Positions 47,553 to 56,899 of a stretch of 64,000 nucleotides of DNA are shown in pieces. The notes beneath the pieces are model-generated. The model saw only the letters and a list, made by a program, of their open reading frames with translations. It did no database searches and had not been told where the DNA came from. A program made the position numbers and the translations under genes. This DNA comes from Streptomyces lucensis JCM 4490 (GTDB taxonomy: Bacteria; Actinomycetota; Actinomycetes; Streptomycetales; Streptomycetaceae). Each line of letters opens with the position of its first letter. The stretch's first letter is position 1. The stretch is taken from NCBI RefSeq assembly GCF_014650035.1, contig NZ_BMUE01000006.1, positions 186,001 to 250,000 on the forward strand. Reading direction: 5' to 3'.

Positions 47553-48170
47553 TTACAGCGGTCTCAGCGCCGGCTCCTTCTGTACCGCCCCCAGTAGCCG
47601 GTCGAGCGCCATCTCCACGTCTTCCTTCCAGGAGAGCGTCGACCGTAGCTCCAGCCGCAGCCGGGGATGCGCCGGGTGCTGCCGAACCGTCTTGAAGCCC
47701 ACGGCCAGAAGATGGTCGGCGGGCAGCAGACAGGCGGGCTCCTTCCAGCGAGCGTCCCCGATGGCCTCGATCGCCTTGAAGCCCCGGCGCAGCAGATCCT
47801 TGGCCACCGTCTGCACCAGCACCCTGCCCAGCCCCTGCCCCTGATAGCCAGGCACGACGGTGGCAGTCATCAGCTGTACGGCGTCCGGCGAGACCGGGCT
47901 CGTGGAGAAGGCCGCCGAGCGGGGGACATAGGCCGGCGGAGCATAGAGCACGAAGCCCACCGGCACGTCATCGACGTAGGCCACGCGGCCGCACGATCCC
48001 CAGTCCAGCAGGACCGCGGAGATCCAGGACTCCTTCTCCACCGCGGTCGTGCCCGCTTTCACGGCCGCTTCGCCCCTGACCGGGTCCAGCTCCCAGAAGA
48101 CGCACGAGCGACAGGGCTGGGGGAGGTCCTGAAGGTTGTCCAGCGTGAGCGGCACGAGCCGACGCCCCAT
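47553..48170 (-). CDS. GNAT N-acetyltransferase between parB and trxA
   Basis: About 205 residues. The N-terminus reads MGRRLVPLTLDNLQDLPQPCRSCVFWE, with a C-x2-C pair, and the acetyl-CoA loop is PGYQGQGLGRVLVQTV (about residues 120-135), a clear GNAT motif A. It occupies the locus where mycobacteria carry cwlM. ATG 48170 starts the conserved part, with an AGGATC site upstream. Its substrate is unknown. Confidence 0.85.
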   Translation of the reverse strand: MGRRLVPLTLDNLQDLPQPCRSCVFWELDPVRGEAAVKAGTTAVEKESWISAVLLDWGSCGRVAYVDDVPVGFVLYAPPAYVPRSAAFSTSPVSPDAVQLMTATVVPGYQGQGLGRVLVQTVAKDLLRRGFKAIEAIGDARWKEPACLLPADHLLAVGFKTVRQHPAHPRLRLELRSTLSWKEDVEMALDRLLGAVQKEPALRPL

Positions 48171-48233
48171 GAAGGCTGATCCTCGCTTCTTTCGGCCGCC
48201 GCATCCCCGGCGACTGCTGTGGCCATACCCATG

Positions 48234-48253
48234 CGCATCGTATCCACGATGCG
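48234..48253. promoter_or_regulatory. Inverted repeat upstream of the GNAT gene
   Basis: CGCATCGT-ATCC-ACGATGCG, a perfect 8-bp dyad about 65 bases upstream of the GNAT start. It may be an operator; the cognate factor is unknown. Confidence 0.45.
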
Positions 48254-48280
48254 ATTCACTCGATACCGCAGCAAAGCAAA

Positions 48281-48321
48281 GAGCGGGCCGTGTTCCGGTA
48301 CACACCGGACACGGCCCGCTC
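48281..48321 (-). terminator. Terminator after parB
   Basis: GAGCGGGCCGTGTTCCGG (48281-48298) pairs with CCGGACACGGCCCGCTC (48305-48321), with one bulged base, 31 bases past the parB stop. Confidence 0.88.
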
Positions 48322-48351
48322 GTCGGCACAATCGGGCGGCGAAGCCGAGAG

Positions 48352-49449
48352 TCAGTCGCTCTGCTCGGTCTCGCCGTCCTGGGAGCTCCTCTGGAGGGCC
48401 AGCCTCTCTCCGGGGGCGAGCGTGCCGAGGATCCGCTCGAGGTCGTCCGGGGAGGCGAACTCCACGGTGATCTTGCCCTTCTTCTGACCCAGCTCGACCT
48501 TCACGCGCGTCTCGAAACGGTCCGAGAGACGGGTGGCCAACTCGCTCAGTGCCGGGGAAGGCACGGAACCGGCGCGAGGCCCCTTGGAGCGTGAGGCCCG
48601 CTGAGGCCGTGAGCCCATCAGCGTGACGATCTCTTCCACCGACCGCACCGACAGTCCTTCGGCCACGATGCGATGCGCCAGCCGATCCTGCTCCTCCGAG
48701 TCTTCGACGGACAGCAGCGCCCGGGCATGACCGGCCGAGAGCACCCCGGCAGCCACCCGCTTCTGAACTGTCGGAGAGAGCTTGAGCAGCCGCAGGGTGT
48801 TGGAGACCTGCGGGCGGGACCGCCCGATCCGGTCGGCCAACTGGTCATGCGTGCAGTTGAAGTCCTTCAACAGCTGGTCGTAGGCCGCGGCCTCTTCGAT
48901 CGGGTTCAGCTGCGCGCGGTGCAGGTTCTCCAGCAGGGCGTCCAGGAGGAGCTTCTCGTCCTCCGTGGCCCGCACGATGGCCGGGATGGCCTCAAGGCCG
49001 GCCTCACGGCAGGCCCGCCAGCGCCGCTCGCCCATGATCAGCTCATAACGGGCGGGTCCCAGCTGCCGCACGACGACGGGCTGCAGGAGACCGACCTCCT
49101 TGATGGAGGTCACCAGCTCCTGAAGAGCGTCCTCGTCGAAGACATCACGCGGCTGACGCGGGTTCGGCGTGATGGCGTCGAGCGGGATCTCGGCGAAGTG
49201 GGCGCCCAACGGGGGCGCGGGTGTCTCCGCAACCGGGCTCGCCGTGGTCTCCTCGGTTTCATGTGAGACAGACGGCAGGGTGGCCACCTTCGCGGCGGCC
49301 ACACCACGATCGGCCGACAGTACCGGCGCAGCCGCGGAAGACGCGGATACCGACCCCCCCATCACAGCCGGAGGTGACGTCTTCTCGGTCGGGGCAGCGG
49401 GGATCAGCGCGCCGAGTCCACGGCCCAGCCCCCTCCGTCGCTCACTCAC
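48352..49449 (-). CDS. parB: Chromosome-partitioning protein ParB
   Basis: 365 residues. The CTPase/ParB box has G140-E-R-R-W-R145, and the HTH is near [19 protein letters not shown]. It spreads from parS sites, loads SMC and organises the origin during sporulation. The start GTG overlaps the parA stop (GTGA). A decayed parS copy lies in codons about 61-65, read as V-S-H-E-T. The C-terminal dimerisation domain ends with Q-S-D. Confidence 0.97.
   Translation of the reverse strand: MSERRRGLGRGLGALIPAAPTEKTSPPAVMGGSVSASSAAAPVLSADRGVAAAKVATLPSVSHETEETTASPVAETPAPPLGAHFAEIPLDAITPNPRQPRDVFDEDALQELVTSIKEVGLLQPVVVRQLGPARYELIMGERRWRACREAGLEAIPAIVRATEDEKLLLDALLENLHRAQLNPIEEAAAYDQLLKDFNCTHDQLADRIGRSRPQVSNTLRLLKLSPTVQKRVAAGVLSAGHARALLSVEDSEEQDRLAHRIVAEGLSVRSVEEIVTLMGSRPQRASRSKGPRAGSVPSPALSELATRLSDRFETRVKVELGQKKGKITVEFASPDDLERILGTLAPGERLALQRSSQDGETEQSD
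49256..49269. other. Degenerate parS-like sequence inside parB
   Basis: GTTTCATGTGAGAC differs from the parS 14-mer at two positions. It is in frame with V-S-H-E-T, so it is probably a decayed copy. Confidence 0.5.
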
Positions 49450-50519
49450 TGGATCCCTTCCACCATGCTCGGGTCGTTCTGGGCGCCGATGTGGGCCTGG
49501 CTCGCGTCGTAGCTGATGCCAACGCCCTTCAGCGCGATTTCTCGGGCCGCCTCGAGATACGAGAGTGCCCCACTCGAACCAGGATCGTAAGTCAGCACCG
49601 TCTGCCCATAGCTCGGTGCCTCGGAGATGCGGACCGAGCGCGGGATGCTCGTCCGCAGCACCTCGTCACCGAAGTGGGTGCGCACCTCCTCCGCGACCTG
49701 CGAGGCGAGACGCGTCCGGCCGTCGTACATGGTGAGCAGGATCGTCGACACATGCAGTGTGGGGTTGAGATGTCCACGCACCAGATCGACGTTGCGCAAC
49801 AGCTGACCCAGGCCCTCGAGCGCGTAGTACTCGCACTGGATCGGGATCAGGACCTCCTGACCCGCGACCAGTGCGTTGACCGTCAAGAGGCCGAGGGAGG
49901 GCGGGCAGTCGATGAGGATGTAGTCCAACGGCTGCTCATACGCCTGGATGGCACGCTGAAGCCGGCTCTCCCGCGCCACGAGGGACACCAACTCGATCTC
50001 CGCACCGGCCAGATCGATGGTCGCGGGAGCGCAGAAGAGACCCTCGACATCCGGGACCGGCTGGACGACCTCTGCGAGAGGCTTGCTCTCCACGAGCACG
50101 TCGTAGATGGATGGCACTTCGGCGTGATGGTCGATCCCAAGCGCCGTGGATGCGTTTCCCTGAGGGTCGAGGTCGATCACCAGGACCCGGCCACCGTGCA
50201 GGGCCAGCGAAGCGGCAAGGTTGACGGTGGTCGTCGTCTTGCCGACGCCGCCCTTCTGGTTGGCGACCACGATGACGCGTGTCTGCTCCGGTCGCGGCAG
50301 GCCTTCACCGGCCCGGCCCAGAGCTTCCACCGCCAATTGGGCGGCGCGACCGATGGGAGTGTCGTCCATCGGGGGCGGTGTTTCACGTGAAACATCCGCC
50401 CCCATCGACTCGGTACGGGGACCGGGGACCGGATCGGTCATCGGTCCCGCGATGTTGGCGTCGGACCGCAAGGATTCACTCTCCTCGACATCAGGCTCGC
50501 AATGAACAGAGCCTCCCAT
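49446..50519 (-). CDS. parA: Chromosome-partitioning ATPase ParA
   Basis: About 357 residues from ATG 50519. The deviant Walker A is K-G-G-V-G-K-T-T (about residues 89-96). It drives ParB-parS movement and links to the polarisome in hyphal tips. The N-terminal 80 residues are disordered and acidic; V-S-R-E-T at about 43-47 is coded by an internal parS (50380-50393). Starts at 50440 or 50404 are possible, as is GTG 50723. Confidence 0.95.
   Translation of the reverse strand: MGGSVHCEPDVEESESLRSDANIAGPMTDPVPGPRTESMGADVSRETPPPMDDTPIGRAAQLAVEALGRAGEGLPRPEQTRVIVVANQKGGVGKTTTTVNLAASLALHGGRVLVIDLDPQGNASTALGIDHHAEVPSIYDVLVESKPLAEVVQPVPDVEGLFCAPATIDLAGAEIELVSLVARESRLQRAIQAYEQPLDYILIDCPPSLGLLTVNALVAGQEVLIPIQCEYYALEGLGQLLRNVDLVRGHLNPTLHVSTILLTMYDGRTRLASQVAEEVRTHFGDEVLRTSIPRSVRISEAPSYGQTVLTYDPGSSGALSYLEAAREIALKGVGISYDASQAHIGAQNDPSMVEGIQ
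50380..50393. other. parS site inside parA
   Basis: Exact GTTTCACGTGAAAC, in frame as V-S-R-E-T in the N-terminal extension of ParA. Confidence 0.95.
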
Positions 50520-50850
50520 GTCTTCGGGGTCGTGAACCAGTGAGGCCTGGCCTTCTGTGGAGAAATCCACCTCTGTGGACAACTCCGTCCCCCCGGGAAG
50601 GGGCGGGACACCCGGGGAATCCCCTCCGAGCGAACCGAGAGGTTTCCTGTCACGAGGTTCGGCCGCGGCGCGGCCGCGACTGATGATGCCGTGCAGCAGT
50701 GAGCGACGTTTCACGTGAAACACGATGCACAGCGGTCGCGGCCGAACTCGCGCGACACTCCGTTCTGCGCAGGTTTGGCAGCTTGTGTGGAGTACGTCCG
50801 ACGGTCAGCCACGTACGCCCGACCGTCAGCCACCCCGTCAGCCACCCCCG
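50520..50850. promoter_or_regulatory. rsmG-parA gap with parS and short repeats
   Basis: Contains an exact parS (50708-50721) and short imperfect repeats based on CCGTCAGCCAC running from about 50799 to the rsmG stop. Frames through here could extend ParA, but the residues are non-conserved in appearance. It should hold the parAB promoter. Confidence 0.55.
50708..50721. other. parS site upstream of parA
   Basis: Exact GTTTCACGTGAAAC between rsmG and parA, where bound ParB could influence parAB expression. Confidence 0.95.
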
Positions 50851-51567
50851 TCAGCGACGCCTGCGCACCCGGCCCGTTCGCGCCGCCTTCGCTCGCTTCG
50901 CCGCGAACCGCACACCACCCGGGCTCTCCCCGACCTCGACCCTGACGACGGTGGACAGCGGGTCCACAACGCCTTCTCCCACGTGCAGGATGGAGGTCTC
51001 CACCGCACCGAGCTTGCTGAGCGCGGTCGCCGCGGCCTTCAGCTCCTCCTCGGCCGTGTCGCCCTTGAGCGCGAGCATCTCGCCGTAGGGGCGGAGCAGG
51101 GGGATGCCCCAGGTGGCCAGACGGTCGAGCGGAGCCACGGCCCGGGCGGTCACCACATGGACCGGCGGGAGCTTGCCCAGGACTTCCTCGGCACGACCGC
51201 GCACCACGGTGACATGGTCCAGGCCGAGCAGCTCGACGACCTCGGTGAGGAAGTTGGTGCGCCGCAGCAGCGGCTCCAGCAGGGTGATGTTCAGGTCGTC
51301 CCGGACCAGGGCCAGCGGGATACCCGGGAGACCGGCTCCGGACCCCACGTCGCAGACCGTCACTCCCTCGGGTACCGCCTCGGAGAGCACCGCGCAGTTG
51401 AGCAGATGCCGCTCCCACAGGCGGGGGACTTCCCGCGGCCCGATCAGGCCACGCTGCACGCCCGTCTCGGCGAGCAGCTCCGCGTAGCGGACCGCATCGG
51501 CGAAGCGCTCGCCGAACACTTCCCGCGCCTGCTCGGGTGCGGGGGGAAGCTCCGCTGCCTCCGTCAC
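50851..51567 (-). CDS. rsmG: 16S rRNA (guanine-N7) methyltransferase RsmG (GidB)
   Basis: About 238 residues. The SAM motif reads VCDVGSGAGLPGIPLALV and the substrate side EVPRLWERHLLNC. It methylates G527 (E. coli numbering) in 16S rRNA; loss gives low-level streptomycin resistance. GTG 51567 follows AAGGACGG; a longer start at 51606 is possible. The C-terminus is a basic run R-R-V-R-R-R-R. Confidence 0.95.
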   Translation of the reverse strand: MTEAAELPPAPEQAREVFGERFADAVRYAELLAETGVQRGLIGPREVPRLWERHLLNCAVLSEAVPEGVTVCDVGSGAGLPGIPLALVRDDLNITLLEPLLRRTNFLTEVVELLGLDHVTVVRGRAEEVLGKLPPVHVVTARAVAPLDRLATWGIPLLRPYGEMLALKGDTAEEELKAAATALSKLGAVETSILHVGEGVVDPLSTVVRVEVGESPGGVRFAAKRAKAARTGRVRRRR

Positions 51568-51637
51568 GGGGACCGTCCTTCCGTACAGCGCCGGCGCTTC
51601 ACGCACCGGCCACCAGAACTACCAGGCTGACAAAGTT

Positions 51638-51666
51638 CGGCCCCGTCTGCTCAACAGACGGGGCCG
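51638..51666 (-). terminator. Hairpin between jag and rsmG
   Basis: CGGCCCCGTCTG (51638-51649) pairs with CAGACGGGGCCG (51655-51666). It would end the yidC-jag transcript, so rsmG-parAB needs its own promoter. Confidence 0.88.
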
Positions 51667-51684
51667 GTGGAACGTGAATGCCGA

Positions 51685-52197
51685 TCAGGCGGGCAGCACG
51701 ACGACGAAGCGCTGCGGCTCCTCGCCCTCGGACTCGCTGTTCAGCCCCGCCGCCTTGACGGCGTCGTGCACGACCTTCCGCTCGAACGGCGTCATCGGCT
51801 TGAGCTTCACGGGCTCACCCGAGCTCTTCGCCTCGGCGGCGGCCTTGGCGCCCAGCTCGGACAGCTCGGCGCGCTTCTTGGCCCGGTATCCCGCGATGTC
51901 CAGCATCAGCCGGCTGCGGTCCCCGGTCTCCCGGTGCACGGCCAGGCGCGTCAGCTCCTGCAGCGCCTCCAGGACCTCACCATCACGGCCGACCAGCTTC
52001 TGCAGGTCACGGCTGCCGGTGTCGCTGATGATCGACACGGAGGCGCGGTCGGCCTCGACGTCCATGTCGATGTCGCCGTCGAGGTCGGCGATGTCCAGCA
52101 GACCCTCCAGGTAGTCCGCCGCGATCTCACCCTCCTGCTCCAGGCGGGTGAGGGTGTCTGCACCCTCGGCAGCGGCGGAGGTGGTGCCTTCCGTCAC
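51685..52197 (-). CDS. jag: Jag/KhpB-like RNA-binding protein (KH + R3H)
   Basis: 170 residues with a KH-like middle (DLQKLVGRDGEVLEALQELTRLAVHRETGDRSRLMLD) and an R3H C-terminus (MTPFERKVVHDAVKAAG). No extended N-terminal Jag-N domain is present, as is usual in actinobacteria. It is 15 bases after yidC and probably co-translated. Confidence 0.93.
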   Translation of the reverse strand: MTEGTTSAAAEGADTLTRLEQEGEIAADYLEGLLDIADLDGDIDMDVEADRASVSIISDTGSRDLQKLVGRDGEVLEALQELTRLAVHRETGDRSRLMLDIAGYRAKKRAELSELGAKAAAEAKSSGEPVKLKPMTPFERKVVHDAVKAAGLNSESEGEEPQRFVVVLPA

Positions 52198-52212
52198 GGG
52201 ATGGGCTCCTTC

Positions 52213-53487
52213 TTACTTCTTGGACGGGGACTTGGGCCGCTGCGGGCCACCCTTGCGCTGGCCGGACTGGGCCTTGCTGCGGGTGCCGGAGCCGGGCTTC
52301 TGGGGCTGCTGGGCAGCGGCGGGCTTGGCGTCCTCCGGCGTGTCGGACTTCTCCAGCGAAGGGGAGTCGCCCGCCTGCTTGGGCCCGCCGGTCTGACGCT
52401 GGGCCTTGGACTGACGCTTGGGCTGCTGGCGTCGGGCGGCGGTCGTGGTGGCCGTCGCGCCGGTCGTGCCGTCCTCGGTCTGAGCCGCGGCCTGGGTCAC
52501 GCTCTTGACCACGGTGCCGTCGCTCTGGGCGGCGAGGCCGGCCTTGTTCAGGGCGTTGATGAACTTCCGCTCGAACTCGTTGCGGTCGCGGCCCTTGGTG
52601 ACGATCGCCTTGACGATCGTCTTCTCGCTCCGGCGGCGGACCTTGCCGTGGTGCGTGACGTGCTTGGTCAGACGCTCCAGGTAGGCGGCCTGGGCCTTGG
52701 AGCCCGGGGTCGGGTTGTTGTGGATGACGTACATCTGCTGGCCCATGGTCCACACGTTGGTGGTGAGCCAGTAGACGAGGACACCGACCGGGAAGTTGAT
52801 GCCGAAGACGGCGAACATGATGGGGAAGACGTACATCAGCATCTTCTGCTGCTGCATGAACGGCGTCTTCACCGTCGTGTCGACGTTCTTCGTCATCAGC
52901 TGGCGCTGCGTGTAGAACTGCGACGCCGACATCAGGACGATCATGACCACGGTCACGACACGGACATCGGTGACCGAGGCGCCCAGCGAGTGGATCGTGT
53001 CGGCGCTGTCCTTGAACTTCGCGGCGAGCGGGGCCCCGAAGATGTGCGCCTTACGGGCGCTCTCCAGCAGCGACTCGTTGATGACGCCGATGGTCTCGCC
53101 CGACGCGATGCCGTTGAGCACGTGGTACAGGGCGAAGAAGAACGGGGACTGCGCCAGGATGGGAAGGCACGAGGAGAGCGGGTTGGTGCCCGACTCCTTG
53201 TACAGCTTCATCATCTCTTCGGACTGACGCTGTTTGTCGTTCTTGTAGCGCTCCTGGATCTTCTTCATCTCGGGCTGGAGCGTCTGCATGGCCCGGGTCG
53301 CCTTGATCTGCTTCACGAAGAGCGGGATCAGGCAGATACGGATCAGGATCACGAGGGACACGATGGACAGGCCCCAGGCCCACCCCGTGTCCGGGCCGAA
53401 GATGGCGCCGTACACCGTGTGGAACTGGACGATGACCCATGAAACGGGTGTCGTGATGAAGCTGAAGAGGCTGGCAATCGTGTCCAC
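52213..53487 (-). CDS. yidC: Membrane protein insertase YidC
   Basis: 424 residues, GTG start. The conserved 60KD_IMP core (about 30-280) has five or so helices and [25 protein letters not shown] long basic C-terminal tail (about 290-424) rich in Gln, Lys, Arg and Ser follows, possibly for ribosome contact. It inserts and folds membrane proteins with or without SecYEG. It is the distal partner of yidD, rnpA and rpmH. Confidence 0.96.
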   Translation of the reverse strand: MDTIASLFSFITTPVSWVIVQFHTVYGAIFGPDTGWAWGLSIVSLVILIRICLIPLFVKQIKATRAMQTLQPEMKKIQERYKNDKQRQSEEMMKLYKESGTNPLSSCLPILAQSPFFFALYHVLNGIASGETIGVINESLLESARKAHIFGAPLAAKFKDSADTIHSLGASVTDVRVVTVVMIVLMSASQFYTQRQLMTKNVDTTVKTPFMQQQKMLMYVFPIMFAVFGINFPVGVLVYWLTTNVWTMGQQMYVIHNNPTPGSKAQAAYLERLTKHVTHHGKVRRRSEKTIVKAIVTKGRDRNEFERKFINALNKAGLAAQSDGTVVKSVTQAAAQTEDGTTGATATTTAARRQQPKRQSKAQRQTGGPKQAGDSPSLEKSDTPEDAKPAAAQQPQKPGSGTRSKAQSGQRKGGPQRPKSPSKK

Positions 53488-53490
53488 TAA

Positions 53491-53856
53491 TCATGCTCCT
53501 TGGGCATGGGACGAGGTCTCTGCGGCCGGGCTCGGAGGAAGCTCGGGGGCGAGCTTCTCTTCGGTGGCCGGTTCGGCGGCGGAGGGCCCGCCCCTGCGTG
53601 CACGCCAGGCGTCGCGCAGCATTTCGTGCCACCGCGGGCGCTTGCGCGGCGGAACATGGTCCACGCCACCCAGCGACCACGGATTGCACCGGAGGATGCG
53701 CCAGGCGGTGAGTGCCGTTCCCTTGATCGCACCGTGCCGGTCGATGGCCGTGTAGCCGTAGTGGGAGCACGACGGGTAGTACTTGCACACCGGCCCCAGC
53801 AGTGGACTGATCGTCCACTGGTACAGCTTGATCAGGGCCAGCAGTGGGTACTTCAT
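53491..53856 (-). CDS. yidD: Membrane protein insertion efficiency factor YidD
   Basis: 121 residues with the YidD signature [27 protein letters not shown] and a Pro/Ala-rich tail. It assists YidC. Its ATG overlaps the rnpA stop (53853-53856), and yidC begins three bases after its stop, so the three are a coupled unit. Confidence 0.95.
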   Translation of the reverse strand: MKYPLLALIKLYQWTISPLLGPVCKYYPSCSHYGYTAIDRHGAIKGTALTAWRILRCNPWSLGGVDHVPPRKRPRWHEMLRDAWRARRGGPSAAEPATEEKLAPELPPSPAAETSSHAQGA

Positions 53857-54224
53857 CGCGCGCCCCCTCCCAGTAGCCGCTCGACGGCGGCGTCCAGGTC
53901 TCGGGCCAGCTGTGCGTGGTCTGCGTCGCCCGCTCCGGGCAGCGCTCGTACGACTACCAGGCTACCGGGGGGAAAACGGTCGACTCGGTCACGCATCAGA
54001 TGACGCAGTCTGCGCTTCACTTTGTTGCGCACGACCGCGCCACCCACGGCCTTGCTCACGACGAAACCCGCACGCGTCGGGGGAGCGCTCTCCCCAGGCG
54101 CGTGCGGGTCCGTGGCACCGCTACGAAGGTGGACGACGAGGGTCGGGCGGCCTGCCCGGCGACCTCGTCGCACCGCGGTCGCGAAGTCCTCGCGCCGCCT
54201 CAGCCGGTTCTCGGTGGGCAGCAC
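53853..54224 (-). CDS. rnpA: Ribonuclease P protein component
   Basis: 123 residues, GTG start. The RNR motif appears as [17 protein letters not shown] (about 58-75). It helps the RNase P RNA process tRNA 5' ends. It lies 21 bases after rpmH and overlaps yidD. Confidence 0.97.
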   Translation of the reverse strand: MLPTENRLRRREDFATAVRRGRRAGRPTLVVHLRSGATDPHAPGESAPPTRAGFVVSKAVGGAVVRNKVKRRLRHLMRDRVDRFPPGSLVVVRALPGAGDADHAQLARDLDAAVERLLGGGAR

Positions 54225-54245
54225 GACGTCATGACCTGATCGGGA

Positions 54246-54383
54246 TCAGGCGGACAGACGGGCGCGACCCTTGCTACGGCGGGACGCGAGAATCGCGCGG
54301 CCGGCACGGGTGCGCATACGCAGCCGGAAGCCGTGGGTCTTCGCGCGACGACGGTTGTTCGGCTGGAAGGTGCGCTTGCTCAC
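54246..54383 (-). CDS. rpmH: 50S ribosomal protein L34
   Basis: 45 residues starting [19 protein letters not shown], typical L34. GTG 54383 is chosen and the TGA is at 54246-54248. It is the first gene of the rpmH-rnpA-yidD-yidC-jag group and divergent from dnaA, the classical bacterial origin layout. Confidence 0.98.
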   Translation of the reverse strand: MSKRTFQPNNRRRAKTHGFRLRMRTRAGRAILASRRSKGRARLSA

Positions 54384-54757
54384 TCGGGGGCTCCAGAAGA
54401 AATCGGTAGTGGCGGGGTGCCGTCCTGGCTGTCACCGTGCGCCCACGAGTAGCTCGCGTCACGCCCGAGTGCACCGCTTCCCGATCACCTGAAGTGATCT
54501 GTGCCCATCGGAGGCAGGCGGCAGCAGCCATCGACAACTCGACCTGGTTACGGTACGCGGGGCTGCGCCATTCGGTCAAACCGGCGGGCGTCGGGGGACA
54601 CTGTCCACAGGCTGGGGACAACAACTTGAACCGTACCCGCCGCGCTGACTACCGTGGCTGGACTCCGATTCGTTCCCTTATCCCCGCCCGACCTGATTTT
54701 CATCCCGACCCGTCCCGTGAACCACACGTTCGGGGGACCTGTGAGAGAGCGTGCCCT
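54384..54757. promoter_or_regulatory. rpmH-dnaA divergent region; dnaA promoter with two DnaA boxes
   Basis: A -35-like TTGAAC (54626-54631) and -10-like TACCGT (54650-54655), 18 bases apart, precede dnaA. Just upstream lie CTGTCCACA (54601-54609) and TGGGGACAA (54613-54621), convergent DnaA-box-like sites, consistent with dnaA autoregulation known in Streptomyces. No gene in the gap. Confidence 0.7.
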
Positions 54758-56725
54758 GTGGCTGACGTACCTGCCGATCTTGCCGCAGTGTGGCCACGAG
54801 TACTGGAGCAGCTCCTCGGGGAGGGTCGCGGACAGGGCGTCGAGGTGAAGGACGAGCACTGGATCCGCCGCTGCCAGCCGCTGGCGCTGGTCGCGGACAC
54901 CGCGCTGCTGGCCGTGCCGAACGAATTCGCGAAGGGCGTTCTCGAGGGCCGCCTCGCGCCCATCGTCAGCGAGACCCTGAGCCGTGAGTGCGGCCGCCCC
55001 ATCCGCATCGCGATCACCGTGGACGACTCGGCGGGCGAGCCCCCGGCCCCGGCGGCGCCCCCCGCGCAGCAGGCGCCCAAGTCGCGTTACGAGGAGCCGG
55101 AACTGCCCTCCGGACCGTACGAGGGCTACGGCCGCCATCGCGCCGCCGACCAGATCCCGGGCACCGAACCGCAGCAGCGGTCCGACCAGCTGCCCACGGC
55201 CCGCCCCGCGTACCCCGCCGAGTACCAGCGCCCCGAACCCGGCGCCTGGCCGCGCCCCGCGCAGGACGAGTACGGCTGGCAGCAGCCGCGGCTCGGCTTC
55301 CCGGAACGCGACCCGTACGCCTCGCCGTCGTCGCAGGACTCCTACGGCTCCGGCCCGGACTCGTACGGGTCCCAGGACTACCGCCAGCAGGCCGCGGACC
55401 GGCCGCCGTACGAGCAGCAGCGCGGCGACTACGACGGGGCGCGGGCGGACTACGAGCCTTCCCGTCCGGACTACGAGCCCCCCCGCCCGGACTACGACGC
55501 CGGACGCTCCGAGTACGGGCAGGCCCGCGGCGACTACGACCAGCGCGACACCCGCCGCCGTGGCCTGCCCGAGCAGCCGGCGGGCGGCGGCCCGGCGCAC
55601 CGCGGGGGCCACGGGCGCCCGGACGGCTCCACGGGCGGCGGGCCGGGCGCGCCGGCCGCACAGCCGGCCCCGGCGAGCGGTCCCGGCGAGCCGACGGCGC
55701 GGCTGAACCCGAAGTACCTCTTCGACACGTTCGTCATCGGCGCCTCCAACCGCTTCGCGCACGCCGCCGCGGTCGCCGTCGCCGAGGCACCCGCGAAGGC
55801 GTACAACCCCCTGTTCATCTACGGCGAGTCGGGGCTCGGCAAGACGCACCTGCTGCACGCGATCGGGCACTACGCGCGCAGCCTCTACCCGGGCACGCGC
55901 GTGCGGTACGTCAGCTCGGAGGAGTTCACCAACGAGTTCATCAACTCCATCCGCGACGGCAAGGGCGACAGCTTCCGCAAGCGCTACCGCGAGATGGACA
56001 TCCTGCTGGTCGACGACATCCAGTTCCTCGCGGACAAGGAGTCGACGCAGGAGGAGTTCTTCCACACCTTCAACACCCTGCACAACGCGAACAAGCAGAT
56101 CGTGCTGTCCTCGGACCGGCCGCCCAAGCAGTTGGTGACGCTGGAGGACCGGCTGCGGAACCGTTTCGAGTGGGGTCTGATCACCGACGTCCAGCCGCCC
56201 GAGCTGGAGACGCGCATCGCGATCCTGCGCAAGAAGGCGGTACAGGAGCAGCTCAACGCCCCGCCGGAGGTACTGGAGTTCATCGCCTCCCGCATCTCGC
56301 GCAACATCCGCGAGCTGGAGGGCGCGCTGATCCGGGTGACCGCGTTCGCCTCGCTGAACCGGCAGCCGGTGGACCTGGGCCTGACCGAGATCGTCCTGAA
56401 GGACCTGATCCCCGGCGGTGAGGACAGCGCGCCGGAGATCACCGCCCCGGCCATCATGGCGGCCACGGCCGACTACTTCGGGCTGACGGTGGAGGACCTG
56501 TGCGGCACCTCGCGCGGGCGCGCGCTGGTCACCGCCCGGCAGATCGCGATGTACCTGTGCCGTGAGCTGACCGACCTGTCCCTGCCGAAGATCGGGGCGC
56601 AGTTCGGCGGCCGTGACCACACGACCGTCATGCACGCCGACCGCAAGATCCGCGCGCTGATGGCCGAGCGGCGGTCCATCTACAACCAGGTGACGGAACT
56701 GACGAACCGCATCAAGAACGGCTGA
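54758..56725 (+). CDS. dnaA: Chromosomal replication initiator DnaA
   Basis: 655 residues from GTG 54758, long for the family because domain II (about 90-310) is a Pro/Gln/Tyr/Arg-rich disordered linker with P-D-Y-E-P repeats. Domain III has Walker [10 protein letters not shown] and [10 protein letters not shown]. Domain IV has [14 protein letters not shown]. It binds the DnaA boxes of oriC downstream and its own promoter. The frame upstream of 54758 is not conserved. Confidence 0.98.
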   Translation: MADVPADLAAVWPRVLEQLLGEGRGQGVEVKDEHWIRRCQPLALVADTALLAVPNEFAKGVLEGRLAPIVSETLSRECGRPIRIAITVDDSAGEPPAPAAPPAQQAPKSRYEEPELPSGPYEGYGRHRAADQIPGTEPQQRSDQLPTARPAYPAEYQRPEPGAWPRPAQDEYGWQQPRLGFPERDPYASPSSQDSYGSGPDSYGSQDYRQQAADRPPYEQQRGDYDGARADYEPSRPDYEPPRPDYDAGRSEYGQARGDYDQRDTRRRGLPEQPAGGGPAHRGGHGRPDGSTGGGPGAPAAQPAPASGPGEPTARLNPKYLFDTFVIGASNRFAHAAAVAVAEAPAKAYNPLFIYGESGLGKTHLLHAIGHYARSLYPGTRVRYVSSEEFTNEFINSIRDGKGDSFRKRYREMDILLVDDIQFLADKESTQEEFFHTFNTLHNANKQIVLSSDRPPKQLVTLEDRLRNRFEWGLITDVQPPELETRIAILRKKAVQEQLNAPPEVLEFIASRISRNIRELEGALIRVTAFASLNRQPVDLGLTEIVLKDLIPGGEDSAPEITAPAIMAATADYFGLTVEDLCGTSRGRALVTARQIAMYLCRELTDLSLPKIGAQFGGRDHTTVMHADRKIRALMAERRSIYNQVTELTNRIKNG

Positions 56726-56746
56726 CGCCGGCCGTACGACGCCGTC

Positions 56747-56783
56747 GAGGGCGCCCCGGGGACCTCTGCCCCGGGGCGCCCTC
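56747..56783 (+). terminator. dnaA terminator
   Basis: GAGGGCGCCCCGGGG (56747-56761) pairs with CCCCGGGGCGCCCTC (56769-56783), 22 bases after the dnaA stop. Confidence 0.9.
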
Positions 56784-56868
56784 TTCGCGTCGCCGCGGGG
56801 CGCCCTCATCGCGTCGCCCCGGGGCGCCCTCATCGCGTCGCCCCGGGGCGCCCTCATCGCGTCGCCCC
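56773..56868. repeat. 24-bp tandem repeat, four units, next to oriC
   Basis: Units start at 56773, 56797, 56821 and 56845. The last three are identical, while the first differs at two bases. A partial fifth (GGGGCG) follows at 56869. Each unit begins GGGGCGCCCTC, which is the right arm of the dnaA terminator. Confidence 0.95.
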
Positions 56869-56899
56869 GGGGCGTGCCGGGGCACCGGGCCACGGCGGT

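Noticed and set aside
56773..56868. Possible CRISPR array
   Set aside because: The repeats are contiguous with no unique spacers; it is a simple tandem repeat.
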